64,000 nucleotides of DNA. It comes from Buchnera aphidicola (Aphis gossypii) (GTDB taxonomy: Bacteria > Pseudomonadota > Gammaproteobacteria > Enterobacterales > Enterobacteriaceae). The translations under genes and the position numbers were made by a program. Location of the stretch: contig NZ_CP056771.1 of the NCBI RefSeq assembly GCF_013394915.1, positions 186,001 to 250,000 on the forward strand, read 5' to 3'. Below, one piece after another: positions 11,412-22,773 of the stretch; position 1 is the first letter of the stretch, and every line of letters begins with the position of its first letter. The notes under the pieces are model-generated. The model had not been told where the DNA came from. It saw only the letters and a list, made by a program, of their open reading frames with translations, and searched no databases.

Positions 11412-11681
11412 TTGGCTAATATTAAATCATCTAAGAAAGATGCTATAGCATCGGAAAATCGTCGTAAAAAAAATATAAGTCAACGTTCAAAAATTCGCAC
11501 TTTTATAAAAAAAGTTCGATTAGCTATTTTTTCCGGAGATAAAAAAAGAGCAGAAGACGCTTTTAAAAACATGCAGCCTGTAATTGATAAGTATTCAACT
11601 AAGGGTTTAATTCATAAAAATAAAGCAGCAAGACATAAATCTGTTTTATCATTGCAAATTAAAAAATTAAATTCAAAATAA
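11412..11681 (+). CDS. rpsT: 30S ribosomal protein S20, TTG start
   Basis: Basic primary-binding protein of 16S rRNA in the small subunit. The 89 residues begin [20 protein letters not shown], the family N-terminus, and are lysine/arginine rich throughout. The start codon is TTG, with AGGGAG centred 6 bases upstream; E. coli rpsT also starts with UUG, where the weak start takes part in expression control by S20. The gene stands alone, with its own promoter and a terminator hairpin just downstream. Confidence 0.96.
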   Translation: MANIKSSKKDAIASENRRKKNISQRSKIRTFIKKVRLAIFSGDKKRAEDAFKNMQPVIDKYSTKGLIHKNKAARHKSVLSLQIKKLNSK

Positions 11682-11693
11682 ATTTGTTATAAC

Positions 11694-11727
11694 AGTATTG
11701 CCTCTCATTTTTTTAAGAAGCAATACT
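11694..11727. terminator. Terminator hairpin between rpsT and dnaJ
   Basis: AGTATTGC (11694-11701) pairs with GCAATACT (11720-11727), followed inside, after one mismatch, by TCT/AGA. It sits in the 56-base gap between the convergent rpsT and dnaJ genes, so it can serve both strands; T-rich sequence follows on the plus side. Confidence 0.65.
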
Positions 11728-11737
11728 TTATAATATT

Positions 11738-12874
11738 TTATTTTGTTAAATCATCAAAAAATCTTTTTACTCCATCAAAAAATCTTTTTGATCGAGGAGT
11801 ATTTTTTTCGCCTTTAAATCCATTAAAACTTTTTCCTAGTTCATTCAGAAGATATTTTTGTTGTTCATTGAGATTTACTGGTGTTTCTACTACTACTCGG
11901 CATAATAAGTCACCTTGATTTCTATTTTGTATTGACTTTACACCTCTTCCTCGGATACGAAAAAGTTTTCCTGATTGTGTTTCAGATGGTATTTTTAGTT
12001 TGACTCTTCCATCCAGTGTAGGAACTTCAATTTCCCCTCCTAAGGCAGCCATAGTAAAATTTATTGGTACTTCACAATAAAGATTATTTTCTTCACGCTC
12101 AAAAATAGGATGTTTATTTACTTTAATTTGAACATAAAGATCTCCTGATGGCGCGCCATTTGTACCAGCTTCTCCTTCATTATTTATTCTAATTCGATTA
12201 TTAGTATCTACACCGGGTGGAATTTTTACTGATAATATTTTATTTTTTCTAACTCTTCCTTGACCTTGGCACGTGCGACATGGGTCTTTAATTACCGTGC
12301 CTTTTTCATTACATGTAGGACAGGATTGTTGAACTGTAAAAAATCCTTTTCTTATATGTATTTGACCTCTACCTTGACAAGTGGAACAGTTGCGAGGCTT
12401 AGTTCCTTTTTTAGCTCCAGTTCCATAACAAATTTGACATTTCTGAAACGTTGGAATTCTTATTTCTTTTGTTACACCTTTTACTGCTTCTTCTAAAGAA
12501 ACATCCATGTTATAACACAAATCAGATCCTTTTTTTACTCTTTGATTTCTATTGCCCCCAAAAATATCACCAAAAACATCTCCAAAAATGTCACCGAAAT
12601 CTGTAGAACTAGTAAAAGTGTTATAACTAGTATTTTGGTTATGACCGTTTTCAAAAGCTGCATGTCCATATTGATCATATGCATTTCTTTTTTCTTCATC
12701 TACTAAAATTTCGTAAGCTTCTTTTATTTCTTTAAATTTATTTTCAGCATTTTTATCACCTTGATTTCTATCAGGATGATATTTCATTGCTAATCGTTTA
12801 TAAGCTTTTTTGATCTCACGTTCTTCAGCTGATTTTGAGACTCCTAAAATTTGATAGTAATCTTTTTTTCCCAT
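11738..12874 (-). CDS. dnaJ: Chaperone DnaJ (Hsp40)
   Basis: Co-chaperone that delivers unfolded clients to DnaK and stimulates its ATPase. The 378 residues (E. coli 376) show the J-domain with HPD in KYHPDRNQG (about residues 33-35), a Gly/Phe-rich stretch around 75-110 ([13 protein letters not shown]), the cysteine-rich zinc domain with four repeats ([32 protein letters not shown]) and the C-terminal client-binding domain. The third repeat lacks the usual Gly after the second cysteine pair. It lies downstream of dnaK, separated by 79 bases that hold a strong hairpin. Confidence 0.97.
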   Translation of the reverse strand: MGKKDYYQILGVSKSAEEREIKKAYKRLAMKYHPDRNQGDKNAENKFKEIKEAYEILVDEEKRNAYDQYGHAAFENGHNQNTSYNTFTSSTDFGDIFGDVFGDIFGGNRNQRVKKGSDLCYNMDVSLEEAVKGVTKEIRIPTFQKCQICYGTGAKKGTKPRNCSTCQGRGQIHIRKGFFTVQQSCPTCNEKGTVIKDPCRTCQGQGRVRKNKILSVKIPPGVDTNNRIRINNEGEAGTNGAPSGDLYVQIKVNKHPIFEREENNLYCEVPINFTMAALGGEIEVPTLDGRVKLKIPSETQSGKLFRIRGRGVKSIQNRNQGDLLCRVVVETPVNLNEQQKYLLNELGKSFNGFKGEKNTPRSKRFFDGVKRFFDDLTK

Positions 12875-12902
12875 TATTACTCTTCCTACTTTTAAAATAA
12901 TT

Positions 12903-12933
12903 ACACGGGCGTAGATTTTTTCTACGCCCGTGT
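12903..12933 (-). terminator. GC-rich hairpin between dnaK and dnaJ
   Basis: A perfect 13-bp stem, ACACGGGCGTAGA against TCTACGCCCGTGT, closes a 5-base loop. It is strikingly GC-rich for this sequence. On the minus strand it follows dnaK and precedes dnaJ; the sequence after it is AATTATTTTAAAA, not a clean U-tract, so it may act as a partial terminator or an RNA processing/stability element that sets the DnaK to DnaJ ratio. Confidence 0.75.
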
Positions 12934-12953
12934 TAGTTTTTAGATAGTTATAA

Positions 12954-14870
12954 TTATTTTTTAGGATCTTTTATTTCTTCAAATTCTGCATCTACGATAT
13001 TTTCATCTTTTTTTGATGCAGATGATTGATTCTCATTTTTTAGATTTTCTTCTGTTGTTTTTTGATGAGCTTCTGTTAATTTAGATGAAATTTTTAAGAG
13101 ATTTTGTATGTTTTTTTCAATTTCAGATTTATTATCTCCTTTTAATGATTTTTCTAAATCATTTAAAGATGATTTTATTTTTTCTTGATCTTGAATTTCA
13201 ATTTTTGTTTTATTTTCATCTAATTGTTTTTTTATACTATGAATTAACTGATCACCTTGATTACGTATTTGAATTAATTCTTCAAATTTGCGATCTGATT
13301 CAGAATTTGCTTCTGCATCATCTATCATTTTTTTAATTTCTGATTCATTTAGACCAGAAGAAGCTTGAATAGTAATTTTTTGCTCTTTACCAGTTTTTTT
13401 ATCTTTTGCTGAAACATGTAAAATTCCATCAGAATCAATATCAAATGTAACTTCGATTTGAGCTGTTCCTCTAGGCGCGGGTTCAATACCATCTAGATTA
13501 AATTGTCCTAAAGATTTATTATCTGAAGCTCTTTTTCTTTCGCCTTGTAGTACATGTATTGTAACTGCTGATTGATTGTCTTCTGCTGTTGAAAAAACTT
13601 GACTATGTTTGGTAGGAATTGTAGTATTTTTGCTGATAAGTGAAGTCATTACACCACCCATAGTTTCAATTCCTAACGATAACGGGGTTACATCCAATAG
13701 TAAAACATCTTTAACATCTCCTGAAAGTACTCCTCCTTGAACTGCGGCTCCAACTGCAACTGCTTCGTCTGGATTAACATCTTTTCTTGGTTCTTTTCCA
13801 AAAAAGTCCGCAACTTTAGATTGAACCATAGGCATTCTTGTTTGACCACCTACTAGTATTACATCGTTAATATCAGATACAGATAATCCCGCATCTTTTA
13901 ATGCTACTTTAAGCGGTTCAATAGATTTTGATACTAAGTCCTCAACTAAAGATTCAAGTTTTGAACGAGTCACTTTAATGTTTAAATGCTTCGGACCATT
14001 AGAATCTGCTGTAATATAAGGTAAATTTACATCTGTTTGTTGTGCTGATGAAAGTTCAATCTTAGCTTTTTCCGCTGATTCTTTTAATCTCTGCATTGCT
14101 AATGAATCGTTTCTTAAATCAATACCTTGTTCTTTTTTAAATTCTTTAACTAGATAATTGATTAATCTACTATCAAAGTCTTCTCCTCCAAGATGAGTAT
14201 CTCCATTTGTAGAAAGCACTTCGAATGTTTTTTCTTTATCTACATCATCTATTTCAATAATTGATATATCAAAAGTTCCTCCTCCTAGATCATAAACAGC
14301 GATGGTTCGATTTCCTTGTCCTTTATCTAAACCATATGCAAGAGCAGCTGCTGTAGGTTCATTTATGATTCTTTTTACTTCTAAACCAGCAATTCTACCT
14401 GCATCTTTAGTTGCTTGTCGCTGAGCGTCATTAAAATAAGCAGGCACTGTGATAACAGCTTCTTTTATTGGCTCTCCTAAATAATCTTCTGCAGTTTTTT
14501 TCATTTTTTTTAAAACTTCAGCAGAAATTTGAGGAGGAGCCATTTTTTTTCTTTCTACATCAATCCAGGCATCTCCATTCTCAGAATTAATTATGCTGTA
14601 TGGCATGATTTTTATATCTCGCTGAACTTCTTCATCTTTAAATTTTCTACCAATTAAACGTTTTATAGCAAATAAAGTATTTTTAGGATTGGTAATAGCT
14701 TGACGTTTAGCAGGCTGGCCGACTAAAACTTCGCCTTCTTTAGTATACGCAATAATTGAAGGTGTGGTACGATCTCCTTCTGCGTTTTCTAATACACGAG
14801 GTTTATTGCCATCCATAATGGCAACACAAGAGTTGGTTGTTCCCAAGTCGATACCAATAATTTTACCCAT
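12954..14870 (-). CDS. dnaK: Chaperone DnaK (Hsp70)
   Basis: ATP-driven chaperone. I start it at the ATG of [15 protein letters not shown], giving 638 residues, the E. coli length; an AGGAG lies 8 bases upstream. An in-frame ATG 11 codons earlier adds residues that no DnaK has. The nucleotide-binding domain shows the phosphate-1 loop [19 protein letters not shown] and VGGQTRMP; the linker [13 protein letters not shown] is near residue 390, followed by the substrate-binding domain, helical lid and an acidic EEIKDPKK tail. It heads a dnaK-dnaJ unit with a sigma-32 promoter upstream, while GrpE is encoded separately. Confidence 0.97.
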   Translation of the reverse strand: MGKIIGIDLGTTNSCVAIMDGNKPRVLENAEGDRTTPSIIAYTKEGEVLVGQPAKRQAITNPKNTLFAIKRLIGRKFKDEEVQRDIKIMPYSIINSENGDAWIDVERKKMAPPQISAEVLKKMKKTAEDYLGEPIKEAVITVPAYFNDAQRQATKDAGRIAGLEVKRIINEPTAAALAYGLDKGQGNRTIAVYDLGGGTFDISIIEIDDVDKEKTFEVLSTNGDTHLGGEDFDSRLINYLVKEFKKEQGIDLRNDSLAMQRLKESAEKAKIELSSAQQTDVNLPYITADSNGPKHLNIKVTRSKLESLVEDLVSKSIEPLKVALKDAGLSVSDINDVILVGGQTRMPMVQSKVADFFGKEPRKDVNPDEAVAVGAAVQGGVLSGDVKDVLLLDVTPLSLGIETMGGVMTSLISKNTTIPTKHSQVFSTAEDNQSAVTIHVLQGERKRASDNKSLGQFNLDGIEPAPRGTAQIEVTFDIDSDGILHVSAKDKKTGKEQKITIQASSGLNESEIKKMIDDAEANSESDRKFEELIQIRNQGDQLIHSIKKQLDENKTKIEIQDQEKIKSSLNDLEKSLKGDNKSEIEKNIQNLLKISSKLTEAHQKTTEENLKNENQSSASKKDENIVDAEFEEIKDPKK

Positions 14871-14983
14871 TGTATTTCTCCTATTTTGATAATTGGGTTT
14901 CAACCCTTATGCGGCCATTTTTTTGGCTTTTATTAGCGACATAGGATTGTATTTTATAATTATCTATCAGTGTTGTGATTATT

Positions 14984-15011
14984 AGATGGGGTCTTTTTTT
15001 TAGTCATCAAG
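14984..15011 (-). promoter_or_regulatory. Heat-shock (sigma-32) promoter of dnaK
   Basis: Read on the minus strand, CTTGATG (map 15005-15011), a 13-base spacer and CCCCATCT (map 14984-14991) match the sigma-32 consensus CTTGAAA-N11-16-CCCCATNT almost completely, and resemble the E. coli dnaK P1 promoter as I remember it. It lies about 110 bases upstream of the dnaK ATG; the leader also contains a small GGGTT/AACCC hairpin (14895-14906). Confidence 0.85.
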
Positions 15012-15150
15012 GTCTAACTTCAAAAAAAATGAGTTTTTTCAATTAGTCTAAACAGAATAAAACTTTGTTTTATGAAACATAATTTATTATTTTATATTTT
15101 TCATGTATATTAAATTTTTTATTTATTAAAAAAGTTTTTGAGGTTTTCCT

Positions 15151-15528
15151 ATGTTGATATCACTTGATATGAGAGAATATTTATACTTTTTTTGCTTTAT
15201 TTTTTTTTCTGTTATTTTTTGTTGTTTTATGTTGTTTACAAGTTCAATCTTAGGGGGAAAGTCGTTATCTAGACACAAACATACACCATTTGAATCAGGT
15301 ATTGTTTCAGTTGGAGATACATGTTTGCATTTTTCTGTTAAGTTTTATTTAGTTGCAATGTTTTTTGTAATATTTGATGTTGAAGCTCTTTATCTTTATA
15401 TATGGTCTGTTAGTATAGTTGAAACTGGTTGGGCAGGATTTTTTGAAGCTTTTATTTTTATTATGTTGCTTTTATTATCATTATTTTATTTGATTCGCAT
15501 CAAAGCATTAAATTGGGCATATAAATAA
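15151..15528 (+). CDS. nuoA: NADH-quinone oxidoreductase subunit A
   Basis: Small membrane subunit of complex I at the junction of the quinone site and the membrane arm. The 125 residues (E. coli 147) have three transmembrane helices (about 12-32, 66-86, 94-115) and the conserved loop [14 protein letters not shown] followed by [15 protein letters not shown]. It is shorter at the N-terminus than the E. coli protein. A GAGG ribosome-binding site lies just upstream of the ATG. It opens the thirteen-gene nuo operon; the divergent gap to dnaK has only a weak TTGTTT-N17-TATTTT (15065-15093) as a candidate promoter. Confidence 0.95.
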   Translation: MLISLDMREYLYFFCFIFFSVIFCCFMLFTSSILGGKSLSRHKHTPFESGIVSVGDTCLHFSVKFYLVAMFFVIFDVEALYLYIWSVSIVETGWAGFFEAFIFIMLLLLSLFYLIRIKALNWAYK

Positions 15529-15564
15529 AATGTTTAAATTCATTGTATTTAAGGATATAATTTT

Positions 15565-16251
15565 ATGAAATATAAAGCGAACTATATTTTGACTCGAGCA
15601 GAAAAAGACAATTCTCATAAAAAATATCCAAAAAAATCGAGTGATCTTGTTTCAGATCCTATAGAGAATTACTTAAAAAAAAATGTTTTTATAGGAAAAG
15701 TTCATCAATTACTTCATAAGTTAGTTAATTGGGGTCGAAAGAATTCTCTTTGGCCTTACAATTTCGGATTGTCTTGTTGTTATGTGGAAATGGTCACTGC
15801 TTTTACCTCTGTGCATGATGTAGCTCGTTTTGGATCTGAAGTTTTAAGAGCTTCTCCAAGACAAGCCGATGTTATGGTGATTGCAGGAACACCATTTATT
15901 AAAATGGCTCCTATTATTCAGAGATTATATGATCAAATGTTAGAACCAAAATGGGTTATTTCTATGGGTGCATGTGCTAATTCTGGCGGGATGTATGATA
16001 TTTATTCTGTTGTTCAAGGAGTAGATAAATTTTTACCGGTAGACGTTTATATTCCTGGTTGTCCACCTAGGCCAGAAGCGTATATACATGCTTTAAAATT
16101 GCTTCAGAATTCTATTAGCGAGGAAAGAAGACCATTATCTTGGGTAGTAGGAGAGCAAGGAATATATCAAAAAAAAATGTTTCCGGAAAAAGAAAAAAGA
16201 GCAAATAAAAGAATTTCAATTGTTAATCTTCCAACACCAGATAAAGTTTAA
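15565..16251 (+). CDS. nuoB: NADH-quinone oxidoreductase subunit B
   Basis: Hydrophilic subunit that holds the terminal iron-sulfur cluster N2, the electron donor to ubiquinone. The 228 residues (E. coli 220) contain the tandem-cysteine ligand motif [10 protein letters not shown], the third ligand in [10 protein letters not shown] and the fourth in [11 protein letters not shown]. The N-terminal 45 residues are lysine-rich and variable. It follows nuoA by 36 bases. Confidence 0.97.
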   Translation: MKYKANYILTRAEKDNSHKKYPKKSSDLVSDPIENYLKKNVFIGKVHQLLHKLVNWGRKNSLWPYNFGLSCCYVEMVTAFTSVHDVARFGSEVLRASPRQADVMVIAGTPFIKMAPIIQRLYDQMLEPKWVISMGACANSGGMYDIYSVVQGVDKFLPVDVYIPGCPPRPEAYIHALKLLQNSISEERRPLSWVVGEQGIYQKKMFPEKEKRANKRISIVNLPTPDKV

Positions 16252-16345
16252 TTTTTTTAATTATGTAAATATCCTAGTTTAGAGATAATAATAATTTTAA
16301 AAATATCATAATTTTTTCAAAATTAATTATAATGAGAAATCTGTG

Positions 16346-18145
16346 ATGGATGAAATTTCAAGAAAAAGTAATATTTTAAATAAAAATATTGATGAAACTG
16401 ATACAACTAATTTAGTTTTTAATGAATTATTTCATGTTTTTGGAAAAGATTTTTGTATTATACAGGAATCTAAAACAGGTTTTCCAACAATTTGGTTAAA
16501 TAAAAATTCTTTACTGCAGGTTATTAAATTTTTATTTGATTCACCTTACTCTTATAATATGCTTTTTGATTTGCATGGTGTAGATGAGCGTCTTCGATTG
16601 CACCGAGAAAACCTTCCTAAAGCTGATTTTTCGGTTTTTTATCATTTAATATCTATTAAACATAATATTGATTTTATGATAAAAGTTCCTTTATTTAAAA
16701 ACGATTTAATTTTATCTACATGTACTAATGTATTTCCTAATGCTAATTGGTATGAGCGAGAAACATGGGAAATGTTTGGTATTGTTTTTAAAAATCATTC
16801 AAATTTAACACGCATTATTATGCCTAATACATGGAAAGGACATCCATTAAGAAAAGATTTTCCAGCTAGAGCTACCGAGTTTAAGGATTTTTTCTTAAAT
16901 GAAGAAAGAGAAGATTTGGAAATGGAAAGTTTACGATTTAAACCTGAATTATGGGGTATGAAACGAAAAAATGATAATGTAGATTTTATGTTTTTAAATC
17001 TAGGTCCTAATCATCCTTCTGCACATGGTGCTTTTAGAATTGTTTTGCAACTAGATGGCGAAAATATTATTGATTGCGTTCCTGATATAGGGTATCACCA
17101 TCGAGGAGCAGAAAAAATGGCTGAACGTCAATCATGGCATAGTTATATTCCATATACAGATCGAATTGAATATTTAGGTGGATGTGTTAATGAAATGCCT
17201 TATGTATTAGCAGTAGAAAAATTAGCTAATATTTCTGTTCCAGAAAAAGTCGAAGTAATTCGAGTAATGTTATCAGAATTATTTAGAATTAATAGTCATT
17301 TATTATACATTTCTACTTTTATTCAAGATGTAGGATGTATGACACCTGTTTTTTTTGCCTTTACTGATCGTCAAAAAATTTATGATTTAATTGAAGCAAT
17401 AACTGGAGCAAGAATGCATCCTGCTTGGTTTCGTATTGGTGGGGTAGCTCACGATCTTCCAAAGGGATGGGATATTTTATTGAATAATTTTCTTAAATGG
17501 ATGCCAAAAAGACTAAAATATTATATAGATGTAGCTTTAAAAAATACTATTTTAATTAATCGTTCAAAAGGTATTGCTCAATATTCACAAAAAGAAGCTT
17601 TGACTTGGGGAGTCACAGGTGCTGGTTTACGTGCTACAGGACTAGATTTTGATGTGAGAAAATGGAGACCGTACTCTGGGTATCAAAATTATGATTTTGA
17701 AATACCTATTGGTAGTGGAATAAGTGATTGTTATTCTAGAGTTATGATAAAAGTAGAAGAAATTTATCAAAGTTTGTCAATTTTAAAACAATGCTTAAAA
17801 AACATGCCAGAAGGCCCTTTTAAAGCAGATCACCCATTAACTACTCCACCTCCTAAAGAAAATACTTTAAAACATATTGATAGTTTAATTAATCATTTTT
17901 TACAAGTATCTTGGGGTCCTGTTATTCCGGCAAATGAAAGTTTTCAGATGATTGAAGCGACTAAAGGTATTAATAGTTATTATTTAATTAGTGATGGTGG
18001 TACTATGAGTTATAGAACGAGAATACGCACACCTAGTTTTGCGCATTTACAACAAATACCTTCGGTTATTCGTGGAAGTTTAATATCAGATTTAATTGTA
18101 TACTTAGGAAGTATTGATTTTGTTATGTCAGACGTGGACAGATAA
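16346..18145 (+). CDS. nuoCD: NADH-quinone oxidoreductase fused subunits C and D
   Basis: A single chain combining the NuoC (30-kDa) and NuoD (49-kDa) subunits, as in enterobacteria; NuoD lines the quinone pocket. NuoC occupies about residues 1-190 ([26 protein letters not shown]) and NuoD the rest ([19 protein letters not shown] with the quinone-site His, [33 protein letters not shown] at the end). I take the ATG as the start (599 residues, E. coli 600 or slightly less); an adjacent upstream GTG (16343) would add one residue and has equally weak Shine-Dalgarno support. A 94-base spacer separates it from nuoB. Confidence 0.96.
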   Translation: MDEISRKSNILNKNIDETDTTNLVFNELFHVFGKDFCIIQESKTGFPTIWLNKNSLLQVIKFLFDSPYSYNMLFDLHGVDERLRLHRENLPKADFSVFYHLISIKHNIDFMIKVPLFKNDLILSTCTNVFPNANWYERETWEMFGIVFKNHSNLTRIIMPNTWKGHPLRKDFPARATEFKDFFLNEEREDLEMESLRFKPELWGMKRKNDNVDFMFLNLGPNHPSAHGAFRIVLQLDGENIIDCVPDIGYHHRGAEKMAERQSWHSYIPYTDRIEYLGGCVNEMPYVLAVEKLANISVPEKVEVIRVMLSELFRINSHLLYISTFIQDVGCMTPVFFAFTDRQKIYDLIEAITGARMHPAWFRIGGVAHDLPKGWDILLNNFLKWMPKRLKYYIDVALKNTILINRSKGIAQYSQKEALTWGVTGAGLRATGLDFDVRKWRPYSGYQNYDFEIPIGSGISDCYSRVMIKVEEIYQSLSILKQCLKNMPEGPFKADHPLTTPPPKENTLKHIDSLINHFLQVSWGPVIPANESFQMIEATKGINSYYLISDGGTMSYRTRIRTPSFAHLQQIPSVIRGSLISDLIVYLGSIDFVMSDVDR

Positions 18146-18191
18146 TTATGAATAAAAAAAAAGAAAGTCAAGAGAAATTTCTACGCAATTT

Positions 18192-18656
18192 GTGTTAAGC
18201 ACCCACGAAATTAATGAAATAGAAAATCAAAAAAAATATTATGAAAATTATAAAGCAGTTGCGATAGAAGCTTTAAAAATTGTTCAGAAACAACGTGGTT
18301 GGGTATCTGATCTAGCTATTATTGAAATTGCTAAAATACTTAATATCAATTCAAGTGATATAGAAAGTGTAGCTACTTTTTATAGTCAAATTTATCGTCA
18401 ACCTGTAGGGCGAAATATAATTCGTTATTGTGATAGCGTAGTTTGTTATTTAACGGGTTATCAAAAAATTAAAAAAGCATTAGAAAATCATTTATCAATT
18501 AAAACAGGTTGCACTACTGTAGATAAACGATTTACTTTGTTGCCTATTTGTTGTTTAGGGAATTGCGATAAAAGTCCAACAATCATGATTAATGAAGATC
18601 TTTATTCTAAATTAACTCCAGAATCTGTATTAAATTTACTGGAATCATATAAATGA
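18192..18656 (+). CDS. nuoE: NADH-quinone oxidoreductase subunit E, with disputed 5' end
   Basis: Peripheral-arm subunit holding the 2Fe-2S cluster N1a. Ligand cysteines are in RYCDSVVCY and [10 protein letters not shown]. From the in-frame GTG at 18192 the protein has 154 residues and lacks the N-terminal dozen residues of E. coli NuoE (166); that GTG has no well-placed ribosome-binding site. An ATG at 18148, two bases after the nuoCD stop, is followed by a run of nine A; in its own frame it stops after 16 codons, but one extra A would give an uninterrupted 169-residue protein. The true start is therefore probably the ATG, reached through polymerase or ribosome slippage, unless the A-run was miscounted. 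The 3' end overlaps nuoF as ATGA. Confidence 0.85.
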   Translation: MLSTHEINEIENQKKYYENYKAVAIEALKIVQKQRGWVSDLAIIEIAKILNINSSDIESVATFYSQIYRQPVGRNIIRYCDSVVCYLTGYQKIKKALENHLSIKTGCTTVDKRFTLLPICCLGNCDKSPTIMINEDLYSKLTPESVLNLLESYK

Positions 18657-20002
18657 AAAATAAAATTACTCGATTAGAAGAAACACATCCGTTGACATGG
18701 AGAATACGAGATGATGAAAAAACTGTTTGGATAAAAGAATATTGCAATAAAAATGGTTATGTTGCTTTTAAAAAAACATTGCATCAACGAACATCTAAAG
18801 ATGTAATTGATCTAGTAAAAGAATCCGATTTAAAAGGAAGAGGAGGAGCTGGTTTTTCTACAGGTTTAAAGTGGAGTTTAATGCCAGATTATATACATGA
18901 TAAAAAAGAACATCGTTATTTATTATGTAATGCTGATGAAATGGAGCCAGGTACCTATAAGGATAGGTTGTTAATAGAACAGTTACCTCACCAATTAATT
19001 GAAGGGATATTGTTATCAGCTTTTGCTATTAAAGCTACTCGTGGTTATATTTTTTTAAGAGGGGAATATGTCAAAGGAGAGCATATTTTAAAAAGAGCTA
19101 TACAGGAAGCAATTAATTTAGGCTATATTGGTAAAAATATTTTAAATAGCGGTTTTAATTTTGATTTGTTTTTGCATACTGGAGCCGGGCGTTATATTTG
19201 TGGTGAAGAAACAGCTTTGATTAACTCATTGGAAGGTCGAAGAGCAAATCCTAGATTCAAACCACCATTTCCTGCAATTTTTGGATTATGGGGAAAGCCT
19301 ACTTGTGTTAACAATGTTGAAACTTTATCTAATGTTCCCTCTATTATCTTACATGGTTCTCATTGGTATAAAACATTATCTTATAGCTCTGATACTGGAA
19401 CAAAGTTAATGGGTTTTTCAGGAAACGTTAACAACCCTGGTGTTTGGGAATTACCTTTCGGTATAAGTGCGCGCGAAATTTTAGAAGATTATGCATTTGG
19501 AATGAAACCAGGTTTATCTTTAAAAGCATGGCAGCCTGGAGGGGCAGGTACAGATTTTCTTACTCCAAAACATTTAGATTTATCTATGGATTTTAATACT
19601 ATTTCAAAAGCAGGAAGCCGTTTGGGAACAGCTCTTTCTATGGCTGTGGATAATAAAACTAATATGGTTTCTCTTGTATATAATATAGAGAAATTTTTTG
19701 CTCGTGAATCATGTGGTTTATGTACACCTTGTAGAGACGGATTACCATGGATTGTAAAGATATTATATAGTTTAAAAAATAAAGAAGGACAAAGTCACGA
19801 TATAAAAAATTTAGAACAATTATGCTTTTCTCTTGGCCCAGGAAAAACATTTTGCGCCCATGCTCCCGGAGCGATTGAACCATTGCAAAGCGCCATAAAA
19901 TATTTTCGTTCAGAATTTGAAGATGGAATTAGTATAAAAAAATCAAATTTAAATAAAAATATTATTGGAATTCAGCCTAATCAATCTAATTTAAATATTT
20001 AA
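18653..20002 (+). CDS. nuoF: NADH-quinone oxidoreductase subunit F
   Basis: NADH dehydrogenase catalytic subunit with FMN and the 4Fe-4S cluster N3. The 449 residues (E. coli 445) show the NADH-binding [13 protein letters not shown], the FMN-binding region [28 protein letters not shown], and the cluster ligands [12 protein letters not shown] with the fourth Cys in FCAHAPGA. Translation is coupled to nuoE through the ATGA overlap. The C-terminal 25 residues are Asn/Lys-rich and not conserved. Confidence 0.97.
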   Translation: MKNKITRLEETHPLTWRIRDDEKTVWIKEYCNKNGYVAFKKTLHQRTSKDVIDLVKESDLKGRGGAGFSTGLKWSLMPDYIHDKKEHRYLLCNADEMEPGTYKDRLLIEQLPHQLIEGILLSAFAIKATRGYIFLRGEYVKGEHILKRAIQEAINLGYIGKNILNSGFNFDLFLHTGAGRYICGEETALINSLEGRRANPRFKPPFPAIFGLWGKPTCVNNVETLSNVPSIILHGSHWYKTLSYSSDTGTKLMGFSGNVNNPGVWELPFGISAREILEDYAFGMKPGLSLKAWQPGGAGTDFLTPKHLDLSMDFNTISKAGSRLGTALSMAVDNKTNMVSLVYNIEKFFARESCGLCTPCRDGLPWIVKILYSLKNKEGQSHDIKNLEQLCFSLGPGKTFCAHAPGAIEPLQSAIKYFRSEFEDGISIKKSNLNKNIIGIQPNQSNLNI

Positions 20003-20046
20003 TATTTAAATATGAAATTTATTTTTAAAGAGTTTTGGAATTTTCT

Positions 20047-22773
20047 ATGATATCTAAAATTTATGTAAATAAAAAAAAATACTATGTAAATAAATCTCAT
20101 AACTTATTGCAGGTATGCTTATCAATTGGATTAGATATTCCTTATTTTTGTTGGCATCCTAAATTGGGTAGTGTAGGATCTTGTCGTCAATGCGCAGTAA
20201 CACAGTGTAATAGTTTATCAGATTCTCAAGGACGATTAGTCATGTCCTGTATGACTCCTGCGATAGATGGATCTATTATTTTAACTAATGATAAAATATC
20301 AAAAATATTTAGAAAAAATATAGTAGAACTTTTGTTAACAAATCATCCACATGATTGCCCTGTATGCGAAGAAGGCGGTAATTGCCATTTGCAGGATGTT
20401 ACGGCTATGAATAAACACCATATTCGAAATTATCGGTTCTTGAAAAGAACCCATAAAAATCAATACTTAGGTTCTTTTATTAAACATGAAATGAATCGCT
20501 GTATCGGATGTTATCGTTGTGTTCGATATTATAAAGATTACGCAGATGGTCGAGATTTCAACGTTTACGGTGCTAATAGTAACATTTATTTTGGTCGTGT
20601 AGAAGATGGGATTTTAGAAAATGAGCATTCAGGAAATTTAGTTGAAATATGCCCTACTGGTGTTTTCACTGATAAGACGCATTCTCAACAATATAATCGT
20701 AAATGGGATATGCAATATGCTCCTAGTATTTGTCAAAGTTGTAGTGTGGGTTGTAATATTAGTATAGGCGAACGACATGGCGAAATACGTCGTATAGAAA
20801 ATAGATATCATCAAAATATAAATCATTACTTTATTTGCGATTTAGGGCGTTTTGGTTATTCACATAATAATTTAAAAAACCGTCCTAAAAATCCTTCTTA
20901 TATTATTAATGAAAAATTAACAACATTAAATTTAGACGAGGCAATAAAAGAAGGGGAAAATTTTTTTAAACGCTACAAAAATATAATTGGTGTTGGTTCG
21001 TCGCGAACGAGTATAGAAAACAATTTTGCATTAAAAGAATTAGTTGGAGAAAACAATTTTTCCCATGGAATGTCTTCTGAAGAAGAATCTTGTTTAAAAT
21101 TAATTTTAAATGTTTTTAAAAACAATAATTTATATATTCCATCTTTAAAAGAAATTGAAAGTTATGATTCTATTCTCATTCTTGGCGAAGATTTGACGCA
21201 AACCTCACCTCGCCTTGCATTGGCAGTGCGACAAGCTATTAAAAACAAAGCTAAAGATATAGCTGAGTCAAATGGAATACCTAGATGGAATGCAACTGTT
21301 ATATCTAATATTTCGGAGAACTATAAGAACTCTTTGTATATTACTTACACACATGAAACTAAATTAGATGATGTTTCTGACTGGTGTTATTTCGCATCAA
21401 CCGATGATCAATCAAAATTTGGTTCTGCAATTGCACATAATTTAGATAATAATTTACCAATTATTAAAAATTTAAGCTCTTTTTTGCTTGAGAAAGCTAC
21501 TTTTATTGCAAAAAAATTACTTAATGCAAAAAAAGCATTAATTATTTCTGGTACAAATTCATTTAATACATCTATTATAAAAACAGCTATTAATATAGCT
21601 ATATCTATAAAAAAACATAAAAAAAATCATGTTGCTCTGACTTTTTTAACATCTTCTGCAAATGCATTAGGATTAGGATTAATTGGTGGAATTTCTATAG
21701 ATGAAGTATACCAAAGATGGAATCAAAAAAAAGCAGACGCTATTATATTTATGGAATATGATTTATACCGTTATTTTTCTCAACATGATTGTGATGATTT
21801 TTTTAAAAAAAGAAATAATATTTTAGTAATAGATCACCAATATACTAAAACTTATAAAAATTCTACACTTAGTTTACCTTGTTTAAATTTTTCAGAAAGC
21901 TCTGGTACTATAATTAATTTTGAAGGTAGAGCACAGCGTTTTTTTCAAGTGTATGATCCGATGTTCATTGATCAAAAAAACTGTCTTTATGAAAGTTGGA
22001 AATGGTTACATTTTATTCAGTGCAAATTTTTAAATAAAAAAATATCTTGGTTGAAATTAGATGATGTAATTGCTTCATATAGCAATAAGTACCCTATTTT
22101 TAAAAAAATAAAAATCTCTCTGCCAAATGCTGATTTTCGAATAAAAAATCAAAAAATTGCTCGATCTCCTAATCGTTGTAGTGGCCGGACTGCTTTAAAA
22201 TCTAATATTGATATTCATGAGCACTCTCAACCTCAGGATATTAATACTATGTTTTCTTTTTCTATGGAAGGTTTTAACCAGCCTAATAAATCTTTTTCAT
22301 ATATTCCATTTGCTTGGTTTCCTGGTTGGAATTCTCCACAAGCATGGAACAAATTTCAAGAAGAAGTTGGTGAAGAATTAATTTCTGGAGATTCAGGTGT
22401 TCATTTATTTAAAGAAAATACAAAAATTAGCGATATTTATTTAAATTTCGAAATTAACATTGAAAAAAAATATTGGTATATAATTCCATATTATCATATT
22501 TTCGGGCATGAAGAACTAACACAGTATTCGTCTATTATTAAAGAAAATATAGTTGCTCCATATGCATTGATAAGTAAATTAGATGCACTAAAAATAGGTT
22601 TAAAAAAAGATTCTGTAATAGAATTTCATTGTGTAAATAAAAATTTTCGTTTAAATATAAGAATATCTAAGAATTTACATACAAAACAGATTGGACTGCC
22701 TATAGGAAGAAAGGATTTTCCTATTGATTTAGTTGGAAAAAAAATTAAATATATAAGAGAATTTATTAAATGA
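20047..22773 (+). CDS. nuoG: NADH-quinone oxidoreductase subunit G
   Basis: Largest hydrophilic subunit, carrying most of the iron-sulfur wire. I start at the ATG of [15 protein letters not shown] (908 residues, the E. coli length), with GGA 8 bases upstream; a TTG four codons earlier is open but unneeded. Ligands for the 2Fe-2S cluster are in [17 protein letters not shown] and VMSC; His/Cys ligands of N5 in [15 protein letters not shown]4 in CIGCYRC and CPTG; and the enterobacterial extra cluster N7 is kept (CQSCSVGC, later FICD). The rest is a molybdopterin-oxidoreductase-like fold without cofactor. Its last codons overlap nuoH. Confidence 0.96.
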   Translation: MISKIYVNKKKYYVNKSHNLLQVCLSIGLDIPYFCWHPKLGSVGSCRQCAVTQCNSLSDSQGRLVMSCMTPAIDGSIILTNDKISKIFRKNIVELLLTNHPHDCPVCEEGGNCHLQDVTAMNKHHIRNYRFLKRTHKNQYLGSFIKHEMNRCIGCYRCVRYYKDYADGRDFNVYGANSNIYFGRVEDGILENEHSGNLVEICPTGVFTDKTHSQQYNRKWDMQYAPSICQSCSVGCNISIGERHGEIRRIENRYHQNINHYFICDLGRFGYSHNNLKNRPKNPSYIINEKLTTLNLDEAIKEGENFFKRYKNIIGVGSSRTSIENNFALKELVGENNFSHGMSSEEESCLKLILNVFKNNNLYIPSLKEIESYDSILILGEDLTQTSPRLALAVRQAIKNKAKDIAESNGIPRWNATVISNISENYKNSLYITYTHETKLDDVSDWCYFASTDDQSKFGSAIAHNLDNNLPIIKNLSSFLLEKATFIAKKLLNAKKALIISGTNSFNTSIIKTAINIAISIKKHKKNHVALTFLTSSANALGLGLIGGISIDEVYQRWNQKKADAIIFMEYDLYRYFSQHDCDDFFKKRNNILVIDHQYTKTYKNSTLSLPCLNFSESSGTIINFEGRAQRFFQVYDPMFIDQKNCLYESWKWLHFIQCKFLNKKISWLKLDDVIASYSNKYPIFKKIKISLPNADFRIKNQKIARSPNRCSGRTALKSNIDIHEHSQPQDINTMFSFSMEGFNQPNKSFSYIPFAWFPGWNSPQAWNKFQEEVGEELISGDSGVHLFKENTKISDIYLNFEINIEKKYWYIIPYYHIFGHEELTQYSSIIKENIVAPYALISKLDALKIGLKKDSVIEFHCVNKNFRLNIRISKNLHTKQIGLPIGRKDFPIDLVGKKIKYIREFIK

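Noticed and set aside
14871-14903. Eleven-codon N-terminal extension of dnaK
   Set aside because: The extension covers the AGGAG ribosome-binding site of the proper ATG and has no counterpart in the family.
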